A stretch of DNA of 64,000 nucleotides from Azohydromonas aeria (GCF_009760915.1 NZ_VIDQ01000016.1:1-64000); one strand, 5' to 3'. Positions 26,446 through 36,184 are shown, numbered from the stretch's first letter. The notes: a model not told the origin generated them from the sequence alone. Program-made: numbers and translations.

Positions 26446-28052
26446 GCCACCCCGTGAGTGCATCCGAGCCGCTGCTCAGCGTCGAACACCTGACGGTGCG
26501 CTTCGGCGCCGCCACGGTCGTCAATGACGTGAGCTTCCAGGTGCGGCCGAGGGAAAAGTTCGCGCTGGTGGGCGAGTCGGGGTCGGGCAAGTCGATCACC
26601 TCGCTGTCGGTGCTGCGGCTGGTGGACGGGGCACAGAGCAGCGGCGTGATCCGCTTCGGCGGTGAGGACCTGATGCGGCTGCCCGAGCGGCGCATGCAGG
26701 GCCTGCGCGGGCGCGACATCGGCATGATCTTCCAGGAGCCGATGACGGCGCTGAACCCGCTCTACCGCGTGGGCAACCAGATCGCCGAGGTGCTGGAGCT
26801 GCACGAGGCGCTGCGCCCGAACGCGGCGCGCGCGCGCGCCATCGAGCTGCTGGCGCGCACCGGCATCCCCGAGCCGCAGCGCCGGGTGGATGCCTACCCG
26901 CACGAGCTCTCGGGCGGGCAGCGCCAGCGCGCCATGATCGCCATGGCGCTGGCGTGCAAGCCCAAGCTGCTGATTGCCGACGAGCCCACGACGGCGCTGG
27001 ACGTGACGATCCAGGCGCAGATCCTGGCGCTGCTGGATGAATTGCAGGACGAGATGGGCATGGCGCTGCTGTTCATCACCCACGACCTGAACCTGGTGCG
27101 CCGCTTCACGCACCGCGTGGGCGTGATGGAGCGCGGGCGCCTGGTCGAAACCGGCGACACGGCCGCCGTGTTCGCCGACCCGCAGCACCCCTACACGAGG
27201 AAGCTGCTGGGCAGCCGCCCGAAGCGCGTGGTGCAGCCGGTGCCGGCCGAGGCGCCGGTGCTGCTGCAGGGGCAGGACATCCGCGTGCACTTCCCGCGCA
27301 AGGGCAACTGGTTTCGCAAGCAACCACCGTTCGAAGCGGTGCGCCAGGCCACGCTGGAGCTGCGCCGCGGCGAGACGCTGGGCATCGTGGGCGAGTCGGG
27401 CTCGGGCAAGACCACGCTCGGAATGGCGCTGCTGGCGCTGCAGCCCATTGCCGGCGGGCAGGTGCGGCTCGACGGGCAGCGCATCGACGACGCCGGGCGC
27501 GACGCGCTGCGCGCCATGCGCCGGCGCATGCAGGTGGTGTTCCAGGACCCCTTCGGCTCGTTGAGCCCGCGCATGACCGTGGGCCAGATCGTGGGCGAAG
27601 GCCTGGCCCTGCACCAGCCGCAGCTCAGCCGCGAGCAGCGCGAGCAGCGGGTGCTGAAGATGCTCGACGAGGTGGGCTTGAGCGAGCGCCACGGCGTGGC
27701 CGACGTGCTGCAGCGCTATCCGCACGAGTTCAGCGGCGGGCAGCGCCAGCGCATCGCCATCGCGCGCGCGGTGGTGCTGGAGCCGGAGCTGCTGGTGCTC
27801 GACGAGCCGACCTCGGCGCTGGACGTGTCGGTGCAGCAGCAGGTGCTGGCGTTGCTGGCGCAACTGCAGCAGCGCTACGGGCTGAGCTACGTCTTCATCA
27901 GCCACGACCTGGCGGTGGTGCGTGCCATGTCGCACCGCGTGATCGTGATGCGCCAGGGCGAGATGGTGGAGCAGGGCGAGGCGGAAAGCCTGTTCAGCGC
28001 GCCGCGCCAGCCCTACACGCAGGAGCTGCTGGCGGCGGCGCGGCTGGGTTGA
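26442..28052 (+). CDS. yejF: Peptide ABC transporter ATP-binding protein with two NBDs, YejF-like
   Basis: A 536-residue fused double ATPase. NBD1: Walker A GESGSGKS (about 44-51), signature LSGGQRQR, Walker B LLIADEP. NBD2: GESGSGKT (about 318), signature FSGGQRQR, Walker B LLVLDEP. Each half ends with the oligopeptide-transporter C-terminal motif (HPYTRKLL and [10 protein letters not shown]). It energises the YejBE permease. The ATG overlaps the yejE stop, so translation is coupled. Confidence 0.95.
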   Translation: MSHPVSASEPLLSVEHLTVRFGAATVVNDVSFQVRPREKFALVGESGSGKSITSLSVLRLVDGAQSSGVIRFGGEDLMRLPERRMQGLRGRDIGMIFQEPMTALNPLYRVGNQIAEVLELHEALRPNAARARAIELLARTGIPEPQRRVDAYPHELSGGQRQRAMIAMALACKPKLLIADEPTTALDVTIQAQILALLDELQDEMGMALLFITHDLNLVRRFTHRVGVMERGRLVETGDTAAVFADPQHPYTRKLLGSRPKRVVQPVPAEAPVLLQGQDIRVHFPRKGNWFRKQPPFEAVRQATLELRRGETLGIVGESGSGKTTLGMALLALQPIAGGQVRLDGQRIDDAGRDALRAMRRRMQVVFQDPFGSLSPRMTVGQIVGEGLALHQPQLSREQREQRVLKMLDEVGLSERHGVADVLQRYPHEFSGGQRQRIAIARAVVLEPELLVLDEPTSALDVSVQQQVLALLAQLQQRYGLSYVFISHDLAVVRAMSHRVIVMRQGEMVEQGEAESLFSAPRQPYTQELLAAARLG

Positions 28053-28089
28053 ATGGCCGGGTCAGCTGTTGCGCAGCCGGCCCCAGGCT

Positions 28090-28698
28090 TTACTTGATCA
28101 ATCCCTCGTGCTTCATCGCCGCCTGCACCGCCGGGCGCTGCAGCATGCGCTGGCGGAAGGCCTGCAGGTTGGCCAGGTCGGCGATGTCCACCTGCGTGGG
28201 CTCGGCCCAGTTCGTCACGGTGAACAGGTAGGCGTCGGCCACGCTGAAGGCGTCGCCCATCAGGTAGGACTTGCCGGCGAGCTGGTCGTCCACGTACTGC
28301 AGCTTCTGGCGCAGCCGGGCACGGTAGAGCGCCTTGGCGTCGTCGGGCATGCCTGGCGTGAAGAAGGCGCCGAAGCTCTTGTGCAGCTCGCTGGTGATGA
28401 AGTTGAGCCACTCCATGAGGCGGTAGCGCTCCATGGTGCCGGCGGCAGGGGCGAGCTTGCGGTCGGGCACCTGGTCGGCCAGGTACTGCACGACGGCCGG
28501 CCCTTCGGTGAGGCGCTCGCCGTTGTCGAGCTCCAGCAGCGGCACCGAGCCTTTGGGGTTGATGGTGTAGTAGTCGGTGCCGTCGGGCAGCTTGTGCGTC
28601 TTGGTGCTGGCCAGCACCAGCTCGCAGGGCAGGGCGGCCTCGTGCAGCACGATGTGGGGGCTCAGCGAGCAGGCGCCCGGGCTGTAGTAGAGCTTCAT
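28090..28698 (-). CDS. gstA: Beta-class glutathione S-transferase
   Basis: A 202-residue GST with the N-terminal thioredoxin-like domain MKLYYSPGACSLSPHIVLHE. Cys10 is the hallmark of bacterial beta-class enzymes. The glutathione-binding NPKGSVPLLEL and LTEGPAVVQYL are intact, and the helical C-terminal domain includes YLMGDAFSVADAYLFTV (N-capping box). AAGGAG upstream of the ATG at 28698 supports the start. It is divergent from the glutaredoxin-like gene at 28772 (73 bp), so both may respond to the same signal. Confidence 0.93.
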   Translation of the reverse strand: MKLYYSPGACSLSPHIVLHEAALPCELVLASTKTHKLPDGTDYYTINPKGSVPLLELDNGERLTEGPAVVQYLADQVPDRKLAPAAGTMERYRLMEWLNFITSELHKSFGAFFTPGMPDDAKALYRARLRQKLQYVDDQLAGKSYLMGDAFSVADAYLFTVTNWAEPTQVDIADLANLQAFRQRMLQRPAVQAAMKHEGLIK

Positions 28699-28771
28699 GT
28701 GTCGGGTCTCCTTCATTCGGGGGGTCGGCCACGTACGATAGCCGCTGTCGCGGCTTCCCCTTCCTCCTGGC

Positions 28772-29143
28772 ATGTCCCGTTCCATCCTCGAAGAAGCGCG
28801 GCTGCATCCGGCCATCCGCGAGCATGTCGCCACGCTGCATGCCGACATCGTGGCCGAGGTGCAACGCGCGGTGGCGGCGCACGCGGTGGTGGTGGTCGGC
28901 ATGGCGCAGAACCCGTTTCCGAAGCGCGCGCGCCGCGCGCTGGACCGCGCCGGCATCGGGCACTTCGACCTCGACTACGGCAGCTATTTCAGCCAGTGGC
29001 GCCGGCGCAATGCGCTGAAGATGTGGACCGGCTGGCCCACCTTCCCGATGGTGTTCGTGCGCGGCCAGCTCGTGGGCGGGGCGCAGGAGCTGGAGAAACT
29101 CATGGCCAGCGGGGAGCTGCAGCGGCTGCTGCAGGCCGCTTGA
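28772..29143 (+). CDS. Glutaredoxin-related protein lacking all cysteines
   Basis: A 123-residue protein whose C-terminal two-thirds reads as a monothiol-glutaredoxin fold: VVVVGMAQNPFPKRARRALD where the CxxC/CGFS active site should be, then WPTFPMVFVRGQLVGGAQELEKL, matching the cis-Pro and glutathione-binding elements of Grx4-type proteins. The active-site position is NPFP, and the whole protein has no cysteine, so thiol transfer and Fe-S coordination by Cys are impossible. It presumably binds glutathione or a partner. Divergent from gstA. Confidence 0.8.
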   Translation: MSRSILEEARLHPAIREHVATLHADIVAEVQRAVAAHAVVVVGMAQNPFPKRARRALDRAGIGHFDLDYGSYFSQWRRRNALKMWTGWPTFPMVFVRGQLVGGAQELEKLMASGELQRLLQAA

Positions 29144-29170
29144 GCGGCAGGCGCTGGAACCGCGGCGCGT

Positions 29171-29425
29171 TCAGGGCGCCGTCTGGCGTTCCATCCAGGC
29201 GAGCCACTGCATCGCCTGCTCGCGGCTCGTACCGCACATGGCCGCGCTCGGTTGCAGCGAGGCGCACACCGCCGGGCGCTTCGGGTGCCCAAAAATGAGG
29301 CAGCGCTCGTCCGTGCCCAGCTGCACGCAGCGCACGCCGGCCGGCTTGCCGTCGGGCATGCCGGGAATGGCGCTGGAGATCGAGGGGGCGGTGCAGCAGG
29401 CTCCGCAGCCGGGGCGACAGTCCAT
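29171..29425 (-). CDS. YkgJ-type cysteine-cluster protein
   Basis: An 84-residue protein opening [17 protein letters not shown], with eight cysteines in total (C-x3-C-x2-CC at the start, then RCVQL, RCLIFG, VCASL and MCGTS). This matches the YkgJ/UPF0153 cysteine-cluster family, thought to bind zinc or an Fe-S cluster. It is convergent with the glutaredoxin-like gene (27 bp gap). The start at 29425 is chosen because the family begins immediately before the cysteine cluster. Confidence 0.85.
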   Translation of the reverse strand: MDCRPGCGACCTAPSISSAIPGMPDGKPAGVRCVQLGTDERCLIFGHPKRPAVCASLQPSAAMCGTSREQAMQWLAWMERQTAP

Positions 29426-29630
29426 GAGGCGAAGGCGTGTCCCGCAATGCGGACGAAGCGCGCATTGTGCTGCCTCAGGGTTGGCCCTTGCCTTGGGCGG
29501 CTTGTCAGTTTCGATCAATGCAGCGCTGGCAGCATCAACGCATCCCCACTGCGGCCCGCTCCGCTTCCCGCCCTGCCGCAGCCCTGGAGCTGCCTCCTTC
29601 CCCTTCCCCTCTCTTGCTTTCCCGCCTGCG

Positions 29631-30587
29631 ATGCGAGCCCCCCGCCGCCTGCTGACCTGGTCCCTGCCCGCTGCCGCCGTGCTGGCCTGCGGCGCGTACT
29701 GGACCCAGCTGCTGCATACCCAGCAGCAGGCACGCGAGCGCGCGCTGGTCAACGCGGCCACGCGCGCCACGCACCTGGCCGACACGCTGGCACTCCAGGC
29801 CGAGACGCTGCTGCAGTCGGCGGACTTCGTGCTCTCCACCGTGGGCGCCCAGTGGGGGGGCGACCGCCAGCCGCTGCCGCCGCTGCCCTATCCGGCCGGC
29901 GCCGTGCTGCAGCTGGGCGTGCTCGATGCCAAGGGCCGGCTGCAGCCGATGGACGGTGGCACCGCGCCGGGAGCGATCGACGGGCTGCCGGCATCCGCCC
30001 CCGGTCTTGCGGTCGGCGCGCCGGCGCGTGCGCCGGTGGCCGGTGCAGTGAGCTTCACGCGGCCCTTGCCCGGCCATGGCCAGGTGCTGCTGACGCTGTC
30101 GCCCGGCTATCTCACCGGGCTGCTGCGGCGGCTGCAGCCCACGCGCGGCGACCTGCTGCTGCTGGTGCGCAGCGACGGCGTGGCCGTGGCGCGCAGCGAC
30201 GGGCTGGTGGAGCCGCTGCCTTTCGCGGTGGCGCCGCTGTTCGAGCGCGCGCCGCGTGCCGGTGAAGTGACGAGCCAGAGCTGGCCGCCGGAAGAAGGGC
30301 GCCGCATCCTGGGCTGGCAGCGCACGGCCGGCGCAACGCCGCTGCTGGCCCTGGCCGCCGTGGACGAGGCCGGCGTGCTGCGCGGCGTGCAGGCGGAGCA
30401 GGCGGCGGTGCGCTACCGCGCCGCCGTCGGCAGCGCCGCGCTGCTGGCGCTGGCCGGCGCTTTCTCGCTCCTGGCCCGGCGCCGGCAGCGCCGCCGTGCC
30501 GCCGCGCAGCGGCCGGCAGCGCCTGCGCCCATGGCTACGGCGACGCGCCCGGCCAAGCATCCCGATTCGGCCTCCACGCCCGCTTGA
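29631..30587 (+). CDS. Membrane protein resembling a stand-alone periplasmic sensor (Cache-like) module
   Basis: A 318-residue protein with two transmembrane helices (about 8-25 and 262-281) enclosing a periplasmic domain of roughly 230 residues. It starts with a long helix ([42 protein letters not shown]), as in dCache sensors of Burkholderiales diguanylate cyclases. After the second helix only an Arg/Ala/Pro-rich tail of 35 residues remains: no HAMP, GGDEF, kinase or methyl-accepting domain. It is either a truncated sensor or one that works through a partner. The start at 29631 precedes the first helix. Confidence 0.7.
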   Translation: MRAPRRLLTWSLPAAAVLACGAYWTQLLHTQQQARERALVNAATRATHLADTLALQAETLLQSADFVLSTVGAQWGGDRQPLPPLPYPAGAVLQLGVLDAKGRLQPMDGGTAPGAIDGLPASAPGLAVGAPARAPVAGAVSFTRPLPGHGQVLLTLSPGYLTGLLRRLQPTRGDLLLLVRSDGVAVARSDGLVEPLPFAVAPLFERAPRAGEVTSQSWPPEEGRRILGWQRTAGATPLLALAAVDEAGVLRGVQAEQAAVRYRAAVGSAALLALAGAFSLLARRRQRRRAAAQRPAAPAPMATATRPAKHPDSASTPA

Positions 30588-30661
30588 CGTCTTCAGGCTA
30601 TCGCCGGCATGGCGCCAATTGATTGGCGCTTATGTCCTGGGTCCGCCACCATGGCGTCAGG

Positions 30662-30674
30662 AATCATTCTCATT
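30662..30674. promoter_or_regulatory. Fur-box-like sequence
   Basis: AATCATTCTCATT, one mismatch from the AATGATTCTCATT core seen in many proteobacterial Fur sites, 19 bp before the start of the DUF2061 gene. The full 19-bp consensus is matched only partly. Confidence 0.3.
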
Positions 30675-30693
30675 GAGGCGAACGGAGAACGGC

Positions 30694-30900
30694 ATGGCCA
30701 AGACGGCGGCTTTCGGCGTGGTGCACGTCGGCACGGCATTCGGCGTGAGCTACGCCCTGACGGGCAGCGTGGCGGTGGCCGGCGCGGTGACGCTGGTGGA
30801 GCCGCTGGTGAACATGGTCGTGCATTACTTCTTCGACAAGACCTGGGAGCGGCATTTCGGCCATGCCCCCGCAGGTGGGCCGGTAGCCCCGCAACCTTAA
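30694..30900 (+). CDS. DUF2061 family small membrane protein
   Basis: A 68-residue protein with two hydrophobic helices: [50 protein letters not shown]. The HxG...LTGS...EPLxN...H..W pattern is that of DUF2061. Function unknown. GGAGAA 8 nt upstream fixes the ATG. It lies 52 bp before mnmG on the same strand. Confidence 0.85.
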   Translation: MAKTAAFGVVHVGTAFGVSYALTGSVAVAGAVTLVEPLVNMVVHYFFDKTWERHFGHAPAGGPVAPQP

Positions 30901-30952
30901 AATCGAGGGTTTGCCACTTCATGAGGCCGTCGCGGGAGCGGCGGTGTGCGCC

Positions 30953-32953
30953 GTGCTGCATCCCCAGGAATTCGAGGTCATCGTCGTCGGCGGTGGCCAT
31001 GCCGGCACCGAGGCGGCGCTGGCCGCGGCCCGCATGGGCTGCCGCACGCTGCTGCTGACCCACAACATCGAGACGCTCGGCCAGATGAGCTGCAACCCGT
31101 CGATCGGCGGGATCGGCAAGGGTCACCTGGTCAAGGAAGTGGATGCGCTGGGCGGCGCGATGGCGGCGGCCACCGACGAGGCCGGCATCCAGTTCCGCAT
31201 CCTCAACGCCAGCAAGGGACCGGCCGTGCGCGCCACGCGGGCACAGGCGGACCGCATCCTGTACAAGGCCGCGATCCGGCACCGTCTGGAAAACCAGCCC
31301 AACCTGTGGCTGTTCCAGCAGGCGGTGGACGACCTGATGGTGGAGGGCGACCGGGTGGTGGGCGCGGTGACGCAGATCGGCCTGCGCTTCCGGGCGCCGA
31401 CGGTGGTGCTGACGGCCGGCACCTTCCTGGACGGCAAGATCCACGTCGGCCTGCAGAACTACAGCGCCGGCCGCGCCGGCGACCCGCCGGCGGTGAGCCT
31501 GTCGGCCCGGCTCAAGGAGCTGAAGCTTCCGCAGGGCCGGCTCAAGACCGGCACGCCGCCGCGCATCGACGGGCGCAGCATCGACTTCTCGAAGCTCACC
31601 GAGCAGCCCGGCGACCTGGACCCGGTGCCGGTGTTCAGCTTCATGGGCCATGCCTCGCAGCACCCGCGCCAGCTGCCGTGCTGGATCACGCATACCAACG
31701 GGCGCACGCACGAGATCATCCGCAGCGGCTTCGACCGCAGCCCGATGTTCACCGGTGTGATCGAGGGGGTCGGCCCGCGCTACTGCCCCAGCATCGAGGA
31801 CAAGATCAACCGCTTTGCGGACAAGGACTCGCACCAGATCTTCCTGGAGCCCGAAGGGCTGACCACGCACGAGTTCTATCCCAACGGGATTTCCACCTCG
31901 CTGCCCTTCGACATCCAGCTCGCGGCGGTGCGCTCCATGCCGGGCCTGGAGAACGCGCACATCCTGCGCCCGGGCTACGCCATCGAGTACGACTACTTCG
32001 ACCCGCGCGAGCTGTCGCCGAGCTTCGAGACGCGCGCCATCAAGGGCCTGTTCTTCGCCGGGCAGATCAACGGCACCACCGGCTACGAGGAGGCCGCGGC
32101 CCAGGGCTTGTTTGCCGGCCTCAATGCGGCGTTGCAGGCCAGGGGCGAGGCGCCCTGGCTGCCCGGGCGGGACCAGGCCTACCTGGGTGTGCTGGTGGAC
32201 GACCTCATTACCCGCGGCGTGAGCGAGCCTTACCGCATGTTCACCAGCCGGGCCGAGTTCCGGCTGCAACTGCGCGAGGACAATGCCGACCTGCGCCTGA
32301 CCGAGGAAGGGCGCCGGCTGGGCTTGGTGGACGATGCGCGCTGGGAGGCTTTCAACCGCAAGCGCGACGCTGTTTCACGTGAAACACAGCGCCTGCGCGA
32401 GAGTTGGGTGCATCCGCGCTGGCTGGCGGCAGAGCAGGCCGAGGCACTGCTGGGCAAGGCCATCGAGCGCGAGTACGCGCTGGTGGACCTGCTGCGGCGT
32501 CCCGGTGTGGATTGGGACAGGATGGCTGCAATCGACGCGCTGGCGAAGCAGGCCCGGGGCAATGAGCGGGGAGCGCCGGAAACCGTTGTTTCACGTGAAA
32601 CACTGGGCGCCGAGCTGGGCGTGGAACTGGCCGATGCGGTGATCGAGCAGGTCGAGATCGGCGTCAAGTACGCCGGCTATATCGACAAGCAGCAGGAAGA
32701 AGTGCAGCGCGCAGCCCAGTACGAGAAGCTGCCGCTGCCCGAGGACCTGGACTATTCGGAAATCACGGCCCTGTCGTTCGAGGTACGGCAGAAGCTGGCC
32801 AAGCACCGGCCGGCCACGCTGGGCCAAGCTTCGCGCATTTCAGGCATCACGCCGGCGGCCATCTCGCTGCTGCTGGTGCACCTGCGCAAGGGCAGCTGGA
32901 AGGAATTCAAGGTGACGGCATTGGCCGAGGCGGGTGGCGATGCAGCAGCCTGA
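30953..32953 (+). CDS. mnmG: tRNA uridine-5-carboxymethylaminomethyl modification enzyme MnmG (GidA)
   Basis: With MnmE, this FAD enzyme installs the cmnm5 group on wobble U34 of several tRNAs. The 666-residue product has the FAD-binding [19 protein letters not shown] (13-31), [23 protein letters not shown] (signature 1), the [16 protein letters not shown] signature 2 and the C-terminal MnmE-binding helices. No ATG suits; GTG at 30953 gives [15 protein letters not shown], the usual family start, with GGGAG upstream. Two perfect parS sites lie inside the gene (32371-32386, 32587-32602), each encoding VSRET (474-478 and 546-550) with the locally unusual codons TCA and CGT. It overlaps rsmG by 14 bp. 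Confidence 0.96.
   Translation: MLHPQEFEVIVVGGGHAGTEAALAAARMGCRTLLLTHNIETLGQMSCNPSIGGIGKGHLVKEVDALGGAMAAATDEAGIQFRILNASKGPAVRATRAQADRILYKAAIRHRLENQPNLWLFQQAVDDLMVEGDRVVGAVTQIGLRFRAPTVVLTAGTFLDGKIHVGLQNYSAGRAGDPPAVSLSARLKELKLPQGRLKTGTPPRIDGRSIDFSKLTEQPGDLDPVPVFSFMGHASQHPRQLPCWITHTNGRTHEIIRSGFDRSPMFTGVIEGVGPRYCPSIEDKINRFADKDSHQIFLEPEGLTTHEFYPNGISTSLPFDIQLAAVRSMPGLENAHILRPGYAIEYDYFDPRELSPSFETRAIKGLFFAGQINGTTGYEEAAAQGLFAGLNAALQARGEAPWLPGRDQAYLGVLVDDLITRGVSEPYRMFTSRAEFRLQLREDNADLRLTEEGRRLGLVDDARWEAFNRKRDAVSRETQRLRESWVHPRWLAAEQAEALLGKAIEREYALVDLLRRPGVDWDRMAAIDALAKQARGNERGAPETVVSRETLGAELGVELADAVIEQVEIGVKYAGYIDKQQEEVQRAAQYEKLPLPEDLDYSEITALSFEVRQKLAKHRPATLGQASRISGITPAAISLLLVHLRKGSWKEFKVTALAEAGGDAAA
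32371..32386. promoter_or_regulatory. parS: parS site 1 (ParB-binding centromere), inside mnmG
   Basis: TGTTTCACGTGAAACA, identical to the 16-bp parS consensus of chromosomal ParB proteins. parB lies 4.4 kb downstream. Confidence 0.95.
32587..32602. promoter_or_regulatory. parS: parS site 2, inside mnmG
   Basis: A second perfect TGTTTCACGTGAAACA, 216 bp from the first, so the two sites are spaced by a whole number of codons and read in the same frame. Confidence 0.95.
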
Positions 32954-33611
32954 CACCACCGCCGCAGTGCCAGCCGATACCGGGCGCATCGCGGCGCTGC
33001 TGTCCGCGCTGGGTCTGCAAGCGGATGAGCGACAGCTTCTGCAGTTGCAGGACTACCTCGCGCTGCTGCAACGCTGGAACAAGACCTACAACCTGACGGC
33101 GCTGCGCGATCCGGCGCAGATGTTCACGCATCACTTGGCCGATTGCCTGGCAGCCCTGCCGCCGCTGCAGCGGGCCTGGGGTGGCCGCGAGGGCCTGCGG
33201 CTGCTGGACGTGGGCAGCGGCGGCGGTTTGCCGGGCGTGCTGATCGCCATCCTGTGCCCGGCTCTGCAAGTCAGTTGCGTGGACACGGTCGGCAAGAAGG
33301 CGGCGTTCATCCGGCAGGCCGGAGCGGAGCTGCGGTTGCCGAACTTGCGTGCCGAGCATGCCCGCGTGGAACAGCTGCCCGGCCGCTACGACCTGATCAC
33401 CAGCCGGGCCTTCGCCACGCTGCTGGACTTCGTGACGCTGACCCAGGAACGGCTGGCTGCCGGGGGGCTGTGGCTGGCCATGAAGGGCAAGCGGCCCGAC
33501 GACGAAATGGCCGTCTTGCCGGGCGACGTGGAGGTGTTTCACGTGGAACCGCTCACTGTGCCCGGTCTGGACGCAGAGCGCTGCCTGGTATGGATGCGGC
33601 CGCGCGCCTGA
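32940..33611 (+). CDS. rsmG: 16S rRNA (guanine527-N7)-methyltransferase RsmG (GidB)
   Basis: A 223-residue SAM-dependent methyltransferase acting on G527 of 16S r[27 protein letters not shown] and [17 protein letters not shown] (SAM site) are diagnostic; [15 protein letters not shown] follows. The ATG at 32940 overlaps the mnmG stop; GTG at 32934 is an alternative. A degenerate parS lies near its 3' end (33535-33550). Confidence 0.95.
   Translation: MQQPDTTAAVPADTGRIAALLSALGLQADERQLLQLQDYLALLQRWNKTYNLTALRDPAQMFTHHLADCLAALPPLQRAWGGREGLRLLDVGSGGGLPGVLIAILCPALQVSCVDTVGKKAAFIRQAGAELRLPNLRAEHARVEQLPGRYDLITSRAFATLLDFVTLTQERLAAGGLWLAMKGKRPDDEMAVLPGDVEVFHVEPLTVPGLDAERCLVWMRPRA
33535..33550. promoter_or_regulatory. 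Degenerate parS-like site, inside rsmG
   Basis: TGTTTCACGTGGAACC, 14 of 16 positions matching parS (mismatches at positions 12 and 16). It may be a weak or decayed ParB site. Confidence 0.6.
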
Positions 33612-33672
33612 CACGGGACAATCGAGGCTTCAGCCGGACAGCGGTGCCGGTGTCCAAGCTTTGGAGAACTGC

Positions 33673-34281
33673 ATGCTCGGCATCGACGTCGGCGCGTTCT
33701 GCGCGTCCGTGATCCTGTTCCTGGCCTTGCCAGGTCCCGGCACGTTCATGCTGCTGAGCAGTACGGGGCAGGGCGGTTTCAAGGGCGGTGCGGCCGCGAC
33801 GCTGGGCCTGATCCTGGGCGACCAGGTTTTGCTGTGGCTGGCCGTGGCGGGCATGGCGGCGCTGCTGGCGGCGAATCCGCTGCTGTTCAAGGCGCTGCAG
33901 GTGGCCGGTGCGGCTTACCTGGGTTGGTTGGGGCTGAGAATGCTGTTGAGCCGGGACGAAGGCGCCGCCTTGCCCGTGCGCGTCAGTCCGGGGCGCTACC
34001 TGCGCCAGGGCTTCCTGATCACCCTGTCCAATCCGAAGGCCATCGTGTTCTACATGGCTTTCTTTCCGCTCTTCATCGACCCCGCGCGCCAGCAGGGCGT
34101 CTGGACCTTTGCGTTCATGGCGCTGCTTATCGCCCTGATCACGGCGGCCTGGTGCCTTGCGCTGTGCGCCGGTGCCGAGGCGGTGGCCGGCTACGTGCGA
34201 GCCCATCGCCGGCTGGCGCGCGCATTGCAGCGGCTTGCGGGCCTGGCCTTGCTGGGTTTCGGTCTGCGCCTGGTGCGCTGA
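33673..34281 (+). CDS. LysE family amino acid exporter
   Basis: A 202-residue protein with six helices and the LysE/RhtB signature ALPGPGTFMLLSSTGQGGFKGG near the N terminus, then AGAAYLGWLGLRML and FLITLSNPKAIVFYMAFFPLFID. It probably exports an amino acid or related metabolite; the substrate is unknown. TGGAGAA 6 nt upstream of the ATG at 33673 fixes the start. It sits between rsmG and parA on the same strand, 34 bp from the parA start. Confidence 0.92.
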   Translation: MLGIDVGAFCASVILFLALPGPGTFMLLSSTGQGGFKGGAAATLGLILGDQVLLWLAVAGMAALLAANPLLFKALQVAGAAYLGWLGLRMLLSRDEGAALPVRVSPGRYLRQGFLITLSNPKAIVFYMAFFPLFIDPARQQGVWTFAFMALLIALITAAWCLALCAGAEAVAGYVRAHRRLARALQRLAGLALLGFGLRLVR

Positions 34282-34315
34282 CTCCTTCTTCATCATCACA
34301 ACAAACACCTCGACC

Positions 34316-35086
34316 ATGGCCAAGATCTTTTGCATTGCCAACCAGAAGGGCGGCGTGGGCAAGACCACCACGGCAGTCAACCTGGCCGCCGGGCTGGCGC
34401 GCATTGGCCAGCGGGTGCTGGTGGTGGACCTGGACCCCCAGGGCAACGCCACCATGGGCTCGGGCGTGGACAAGCGCACCCTGGAACACAGCGTGTACGA
34501 GGTGCTGATCGAGGCAGCCTCGGTGCGCGACGCCCGCGTGCATGCCGACAAGGCCGGCTACGACGTGCTGGGCGCCAATCGCGAGCTTTCCGGCGCGGAG
34601 GTGGAACTGGTGGGCGTGGAGCGGCGCCAGGACCGGCTACGCTCCGCGCTGGCTGCCTGCGATGCCGACTATGACTTCGTGCTGGTCGATTGCCCGCCGT
34701 CGCTGAGTCTGCTCACGCTCAACGGCATGTGCGCAGCGCACGGCGTGGTGGTGCCGATGCAGTGCGAGTATTTCGCGCTGGAGGGGCTGACGGACCTGGT
34801 CAACACCATCAAGCAGATCCACGCCAGCCTGAACCCGCAACTGCAGATCATCGGACTGCTGCGCGTGATGTTCGACCCGCGCATGACGCTGCAGCAGCAG
34901 GTCAGCGAGCAGCTGAAACACCATTTTGGCGATAAGGTCTTCGATACCGTCATCCCGCGCAACGTGCGCCTGGCCGAAGCGCCCAGTTACGGCCAGCCCG
35001 GCGTGGTGTTCGATCCGAACGCCAAGGGGGCGCAGGCCTACGTGGAATTTGCCGAGGAACTGGTGAAGCGCTGCGGCAAGCGCTGA
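34316..35086 (+). CDS. parA: Chromosome partitioning ATPase ParA (Soj)
   Basis: A 256-residue Walker-type ATPase with the deviant Walker A KGGVGKTT (11-18, with the signature lysine), LVVDLDPQGNATMGSG, DFVLVDCPPSLSLLTLNG (Walker B) and the C-terminal IPRNVRLAEAPSYGQP. It drives segregation of ParB-bound parS DNA. The first gene of the cluster after the parS-bearing mnmG-rsmG pair. Its ParB partner is 1.7 kb further on, separated by argC and a hydrolase. Confidence 0.96.
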   Translation: MAKIFCIANQKGGVGKTTTAVNLAAGLARIGQRVLVVDLDPQGNATMGSGVDKRTLEHSVYEVLIEAASVRDARVHADKAGYDVLGANRELSGAEVELVGVERRQDRLRSALAACDADYDFVLVDCPPSLSLLTLNGMCAAHGVVVPMQCEYFALEGLTDLVNTIKQIHASLNPQLQIIGLLRVMFDPRMTLQQQVSEQLKHHFGDKVFDTVIPRNVRLAEAPSYGQPGVVFDPNAKGAQAYVEFAEELVKRCGKR

Positions 35087-35135
35087 GCGCCGGACGGTGC
35101 CGAGGTGAAGGCCGCGGGGCCGTGGCTCGCGACCA

Positions 35136-35160
35136 TGAAAAAGCCGCCCGCAGGCGGCTT
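35136..35160 (-). terminator. Intrinsic terminator after argC
   Basis: AAGCCGCC (35141-35148) and GGCGGCTT (35153-35160) pair around a 4-nt loop. On the - strand the hairpin is followed by TTTTTC. It lies about 25 bp beyond the argC stop and also 54 bp beyond parA, for which it lacks a T-run. Confidence 0.8.
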
Positions 35161-35184
35161 CATGCAGCGCAGGGCCGCCGGGGT

Positions 35185-36126
35185 TCAGAGACCCAGGCCC
35201 TCATCCAGGCCCAGGTGAATGTTCATCGACTGCACCGCGGCGCCGCTGGCGCCCTTGCCCAGGTTGTCCAGGCGCGCCACGACGATGGCCTGCTTGTCGC
35301 TGGCGAACACGGCGATGTCCACGCGGTTGGTGTCGTTGCAGGCCTGCACGTCGAAGAAGTTGCCGTCCAGGTTGGCGGCGTCGCCCAGGGGCAGCACGTT
35401 GATGAAGCGCTCGCCCTCGTAGTGCGCGGCGTAGGCGGCGTGCAGCCGCTGCGCGTCGGTGCCGGCGGCCAGTTGCGAAAAGTGCAGCGGCACGCTCACG
35501 GCCAGACCCTTCAGGAACGGGCCGACCACGGGCATGAACACCGGCGCCACCTGCAGCCCGGTATGGGCCGTCATTTCCGGGATGTGCTTGTGCGCCAGGC
35601 TCAGGCCGTAGGGCCGCGGCGAGGCCAGCTTCGCATTACCGCCCGCCTCGTACTCGGCGATCATGCTCTTGCCGCCACCGGAATAGCCGGTGATGGACGT
35701 GGCCGACAGCGGCAGGTCCGGCGCGACGATACCGGCGTCCAGCAGCGGGCGCAGCAGCAGGATGAAGGCGGTGGAGTGGCAGCCCGGGTTCGAGATGCGC
35801 TTGGAGCGGCGGATCAGCTCGCGCTGCCCCTTGGCCAGCTCCGGCAGGCCGAACACCCAGCCCGGCGCGGTGCGGTGCGCGGTGCTGGCGTCGATCAGGC
35901 AGGCGTCGGGATTGCGCACCAGCGCCGCGGCCTCGCGCGAGGCGGCGTCAGGCAGGCACAGGAAGGACACTTGCGCGGCATCGAGCAACCGGGCGCGCTC
36001 GGCCGGATCCTTGCGCTTGTCGGGGTCGATGCGCAGCAGCTCGATGTCGTCGCGCTGCGCCAGGTACTCATGGATGCGCAGCCCGGTGGTGCCCTCCTGA
36101 CCGTCCACGAACACGGTATGTTTCAT
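35185..36126 (-). CDS. argC: N-acetyl-gamma-glutamyl-phosphate reductase, short type
   Basis: Reduces N-acetylglutamyl phosphate to the semialdehyde in arginine synthesis. The 313-residue product is of the short (type 2) ArgC class. The N terminus [20 protein letters not shown] is the NADP-binding start; the catalytic Cys116 sits in [12 protein letters not shown], and NRVDIAVF and [21 protein letters not shown] are the C-terminal signatures. It is the only - strand gene inside the parA-parB interval; no other arg gene is near. Confidence 0.95.
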   Translation of the reverse strand: MKHTVFVDGQEGTTGLRIHEYLAQRDDIELLRIDPDKRKDPAERARLLDAAQVSFLCLPDAASREAAALVRNPDACLIDASTAHRTAPGWVFGLPELAKGQRELIRRSKRISNPGCHSTAFILLLRPLLDAGIVAPDLPLSATSITGYSGGGKSMIAEYEAGGNAKLASPRPYGLSLAHKHIPEMTAHTGLQVAPVFMPVVGPFLKGLAVSVPLHFSQLAAGTDAQRLHAAYAAHYEGERFINVLPLGDAANLDGNFFDVQACNDTNRVDIAVFASDKQAIVVARLDNLGKGASGAAVQSMNIHLGLDEGLGL

Positions 36127-36184
36127 CGTCGCTTCTCCAAACTCACTTCACTTCGAGCAAACGCATGAGGATAAGCCAAGGCCC

